Positions 59,345 through 62,476 of a stretch of DNA of 62,476 bases are shown here, in pieces. Position numbers and translations under genes: made by a program. The DNA is taken from contig NZ_CAXBCK010000020.1 of assembly GCF_963974425.1 (NCBI RefSeq), positions 1 to 62,476 of the forward strand, read 5' to 3'. A model generated the notes under the pieces. That model was not told the DNA's origin, did not search any database, and was given only the letters and a program-made list of their open reading frames with translations. Numbering within the stretch: position 1 is the stretch's first letter; every line of letters starts with the position of its first letter. Source of the DNA: Marixanthomonas sp963974425 (GTDB taxonomy: Bacteria > Bacteroidota > Bacteroidia > Flavobacteriales > Flavobacteriaceae).

Positions 59345-62338
59345 ATGAAAAATAACTACAAGCCAACCCTTGTGGTAAGGGTCTCTTTGTCCATAATTGT
59401 TTTTTTTACGGTCACCATTTACCCTATAGCTCAAGTAACCAATAAACTTGTTTCAGGAACGGTCACAGATATAGAGAACAACCCATTACCAGGCGTCAAT
59501 GTCCTTATAAAAAATAAAAACAGGGGCACCACCACCCAGGTAGATGGAAGCTGGGAATTATTGGCAACTTCTCAAGACACCTTGGTGTTTTCTTTTTTAG
59601 GCTTTAAGCCTGTCAATAAGCTAGTTGGTAATAAAACAATCATCAACGTTCAATTATATGAAGATGCCACAGCTCTCGATCAAGTTGTGCTCAATGCTGG
59701 GTATTATACTGTTACCAATGCTGAAAAAACAGGGAGCATTACCAAGCTAACCTCTTCCAATATAGAAGACCAAGTGGTTGACAACCCGTTAGGGGCTATG
59801 CAGGGAAGGATGGCCGGTGTCAACATCGTAGAAAACTCTGGTGTGCCCGGTAGTGGTTTTTCGGTACGAATACGGGGCCAAAACAGTATTTTTGCCGGTA
59901 ACGAACCGCTGTATATCATTGATGGGGTTCCCTACGGCTCCAATACGCTAAGCAATATAAATGTATCTGTTGAAATTTTCCCTAGGGGCGATGTCAGTCC
60001 ATTAAATGCTATAAACCCTGCAAACATTCAAAGCATCGAAGTGCTCAAAGATGCAGACGCCACAGCGATATATGGTTCCCGCGGGGCAAACGGTGTAGTG
60101 TTGATCACTACCAAAAAGGGGGTAGAGGGCAAGGTAAAATTCACGATCAATAGCAGTACGGGCATCGCCCACATTACCCGCAAGGCAAAACTGCTCAACA
60201 CCCCAGAGTACTTACAAATGCGCAGGGAAGCCTTCAGCAATGATGGCATCATGGAGTATCCCGAAACAGCATACGATGTAAATGGCACTTGGAGCCAAAC
60301 CCGATACACAGATTGGCAAGAGCAACTTATAGGCGGTACGGCACACAGCCAAAACATCCATGCCAGTATGGCCGGGGGCAGTGAACAGACACATTTTTTG
60401 GTATCCGGTAACTACCAAAAGGAGACCACTGTTTTTCCGGGCAATTTTAACTACAGCCGTTTAAACGTTAATTCAAACATTACCCACGTCAGTAAAGACA
60501 ACCGCTTCCGGTTACAGTTCAATGCGGGATATACAGTTCAGGACAACAAGCTCCCCAAGAAAGACCTGACCTTCGATGCCATATACCTTCCCCCCAATGC
60601 ACCCGCACTCTATAACGAGAATGGTGAGCTTAATTGGGAAAACAGCACATGGACAAACCCCTTGGCAGCCTTACAGGCAGTCTACAACAATAATACAAAC
60701 ACCTTGTTGTCAACTGCGGTACTTACCTATGCGCCCATATCCAATCTAGAGGCCAAATTAAATTTAGGGTACAATGTCACAACCATAGAAGAGGGGTATA
60801 GTAACCCCCATACAATTTACGACCCCGCTTTTGGGTTGGACAGTAGCGTCTCACAACTTTTTCAAAATACTGGTAAGAACGACTATTTTAGTGTAGAGCC
60901 ACAACTGGAGTGGAAAAAGAAATTTAAAAATGGAGAACTCAAGATACTTTTCGGGGCCACACATCAAAAAAGCACAAATGGGCAGCAAGCGTTTATAGGG
61001 ATAGGGTTCCCAAATAACCAGTTTATCAATAACCTCAGTTCGGCAACAACACTGTTGGGATTGAATGAGAATGAACAGGTCTATAGCTATCAATCATTTT
61101 TTTCAAGGATCAACTATAGCCTAAAGAATAAAATTTACTTTAACCTAACGGCCAGGCGGGACGGTTCCAGCCGTTTTGGCCCCGGGAACAAATATGGCAA
61201 TTTTGGTGCCATGGGGGCGGCATGGTTATTTTCAAAAGACCTTGATTGGCCTTGGCTCAATATGGGTAAGGTTAGGGGCAGTTACGGTATTACGGGCAAC
61301 GATCAAATTGGGGATTATCAATACCTACAGTCCTATATAATTGGTGACAACACCTATAATGGCAATATTGCCCTAGAACCTGCCAGGTTGTTCAACCCCA
61401 ACTTTAAATGGGAAGAAAACAGAAAAGCAGAAATTGCCATTGAATTAGAGCTGTTCAAGAACAGTCTCTTGTTGGCTGCCAATTATTACCGTAACCGCTC
61501 TGGCAATCAACTTATCAATTATACCCTGCCCACTACGACAGGTTTTTCCTCAATCTTGTCCAACCTGGATGCCGTCGTACAGAACACAGGTTGGGAGGTT
61601 GAAACAACCAAGATCATTGTACAAACTGAAAACTTCTTTTGGAACACTTCGATAAACCTTACCATCCCTAAAAACAAATTGGTCAAATTCCCCAACCTCG
61701 AAAGCTCTACGTATGCCAACCGGTTTGTCATTGGTCAGCCCTTATCGATAGCAAAGCTCTATAACCTAAAAGGGGTCAACCCCCAAACTGGATTGTTTGA
61801 ATTTGAAGACTACAACGGTGACGGTCAGATCACCCCTATTGAGGACCGTCAATATATCGCTGACCTGACCCCTAAGCTGTATGGCGGGCTTTCCAATAGC
61901 ATACAATATAAAAATTGGGGCCTTGACCTTCTCTTTCAATTCGTTAAGAAAGAAGGGTACAATCAATTCAATACCAATATCGCCCCCGGTACCATGTTCA
62001 ATCAACCCATAGGGGTGTTGAACCATTGGCAACAAACAGGAGATACTGGCGATATACAACAATTTACAACTGGCGCAAATAGTGGGGCACTTTTGGCTTA
62101 TTCGCAATTTAGCCAAAGCAGTGGCGCAGTATCCGACGCTTCCTTTATCCGACTAAAATCCTTGCACCTCTCATATAAAGTGCCAATAAGCAAAAGCCAT
62201 GTCAATTCTTGCATGGTTTCCCTAAAGGGACAGAACCTGCTCACTCTTACTAACTATAAGGGCGCAGACCCAGAACAAACAAGAGGGTACATACCCTCTT
62301 TAAGGAGGATTGTCTTGGGCATACAACTTCAACTTTAA
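59345..62338 (+). CDS. SusC/RagA-family TonB-linked outer-membrane transporter
   Basis: 997 residues. Signal peptide (residues ~1-30), CarboxypepD_reg-like domain (VSGTVTDIENNPLPGVNVLI, about 35-115), TonB plug (GSITKLTSSNIEDQVV; IRGQNSIFAGNEPLYIIDGVPYG; IEVLKDADATAIYGSRGANG) and a 22-strand-type barrel ending LKGQNLLTLTNYKGADPE and a terminal IQLQL. No N-terminal STN signalling domain. With SusD it imports oligosaccharides or peptides using TonB energy. Higher GC than the neighbouring genes suggests a separate origin. The SusD partner follows by 12 bp. Confidence 0.96.
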   Translation: MKNNYKPTLVVRVSLSIIVFFTVTIYPIAQVTNKLVSGTVTDIENNPLPGVNVLIKNKNRGTTTQVDGSWELLATSQDTLVFSFLGFKPVNKLVGNKTIINVQLYEDATALDQVVLNAGYYTVTNAEKTGSITKLTSSNIEDQVVDNPLGAMQGRMAGVNIVENSGVPGSGFSVRIRGQNSIFAGNEPLYIIDGVPYGSNTLSNINVSVEIFPRGDVSPLNAINPANIQSIEVLKDADATAIYGSRGANGVVLITTKKGVEGKVKFTINSSTGIAHITRKAKLLNTPEYLQMRREAFSNDGIMEYPETAYDVNGTWSQTRYTDWQEQLIGGTAHSQNIHASMAGGSEQTHFLVSGNYQKETTVFPGNFNYSRLNVNSNITHVSKDNRFRLQFNAGYTVQDNKLPKKDLTFDAIYLPPNAPALYNENGELNWENSTWTNPLAALQAVYNNNTNTLLSTAVLTYAPISNLEAKLNLGYNVTTIEEGYSNPHTIYDPAFGLDSSVSQLFQNTGKNDYFSVEPQLEWKKKFKNGELKILFGATHQKSTNGQQAFIGIGFPNNQFINNLSSATTLLGLNENEQVYSYQSFFSRINYSLKNKIYFNLTARRDGSSRFGPGNKYGNFGAMGAAWLFSKDLDWPWLNMGKVRGSYGITGNDQIGDYQYLQSYIIGDNTYNGNIALEPARLFNPNFKWEENRKAEIAIELELFKNSLLLAANYYRNRSGNQLINYTLPTTTGFSSILSNLDAVVQNTGWEVETTKIIVQTENFFWNTSINLTIPKNKLVKFPNLESSTYANRFVIGQPLSIAKLYNLKGVNPQTGLFEFEDYNGDGQITPIEDRQYIADLTPKLYGGLSNSIQYKNWGLDLLFQFVKKEGYNQFNTNIAPGTMFNQPIGVLNHWQQTGDTGDIQQFTTGANSGALLAYSQFSQSSGAVSDASFIRLKSLHLSYKVPISKSHVNSCMVSLKGQNLLTLTNYKGADPEQTRGYIPSLRRIVLGIQLQL

Positions 62339-62350
62339 AAAACAGGTATT

Positions 62351-62476
62351 ATGAAAGCACATAATTTAATAACATCAAAAAGAAAACGCATATATATCCT
62401 TGGTATCTGTATGGCAGGTATTTTTCTAGTGGGCTGTGAAGATTTTCTCGAAGCCGAAACCCCGCTCAATGAAATA
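62351..62476 (+). CDS. SusD/RagB-family lipoprotein (N-terminal part only)
   Basis: ATG 62351; 42 codons before the window ends. MKAHNLITSKRKRIYILGIC leads to a lipobox FLVGCEDF, followed by LEAETPLNEI, the usual start of mature SusD proteins. It is the surface substrate-binding lid of the SusC transporter upstream. The specific substrate lies with the downstream genes, which are not visible. Confidence 0.85.
   Translation, partial: MKAHNLITSKRKRIYILGICMAGIFLVGCEDFLEAETPLNEI

Larger units (their letters stand above)
50557..62476. mobile_element. integrated element at a tRNA gene (left end; right end outside the window)
   Basis: Starts at the truncated tRNA and is followed immediately by a tyrosine integrase reading into the element, the usual layout of tRNA-integrated islands. 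Gene content is accessory and mosaic: AT-rich unknown pair, Fic protein, two broken genes, small hypotheticals, XRE regulator, and a visibly GC-richer SusC/SusD pair. No phage structural, relaxase or conjugation genes are in the visible part, so the element type (ICE, IME or prophage remnant) cannot be decided. Confidence 0.72.

Overview
The window is chromosomal DNA from a member of the Bacteroidota, almost certainly a gliding marine-type Flavobacteriia. The evidence is a complete gldKLMN cluster, T9SS type B sorting domains with PorP/SprF partners, an exosortase F pair, AT-rich DNA, TAnnTTTG-type -7 promoter boxes, a Bacteroidetes-type tyrosine integrase and a SusC/SusD pair.

Bases 1-50550 are mostly core chromosome. 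A T9SS substrate end/PorP/OmpA cluster (1-3489) is followed by an acidic lipoprotein, an XRE/S24 repressor-like regulator and a secreted DNA/RNA endonuclease. Next come the rod-shape operon mreBCD-mrdA-rodA with purH upstream (5614-12753), an ABC permease, an OmpA protein, a GAF protein and the exosortase F pair (16372-17344). A groES-groEL operon carries an inserted four-helix-bundle ORF and a sigma-54-type promoter. After a YadA-head-like adhesin come secG, a TPR protein, lptE, a sigma-54 activator and miaB in one minus-strand run. A lipoprotein pyrophosphatase diverges from topA, which is coupled to an arginase-fold protein and followed by gldK, gldL, gldM and gldN. The rest of the core holds an amidohydrolase, galE and a DegT aminotransferase, surE and lpxB, an NlpC/P60 lipoprotein, a GbsR-like regulator with an MscS channel, a DUF6268-like barrel and a duplicated SpoIIAA-like protein.

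At 50557-50599 lies the 3' part of a CAT-anticodon tRNA, cut in the anticodon loop, followed at once by a tyrosine integrase. I read this as the left attachment site of an integrated element that runs past the right edge. The element is a mosaic. It holds a very AT-rich overlapping two-gene unit of unknown function (52305-54753), a Fic protein with an AbiEi-like N-terminal region facing a promoter array of ~31-bp repeats, a degraded restriction-nuclease-like gene joined tail to tail to another truncated gene, and small hypothetical proteins. It also holds an XRE regulator with a perfect 22-bp palindrome, a ~106-nt nested hairpin that may be a structured RNA, and a GC-richer SusC/SusD pair that is cut by the window end.

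The best candidates for something undescribed are the two-gene unit beside the integrase, the Fic/31-bp-repeat module, and the palindrome/XRE/structured-RNA region. All functional names rest on reading motifs by eye; no database search was possible.
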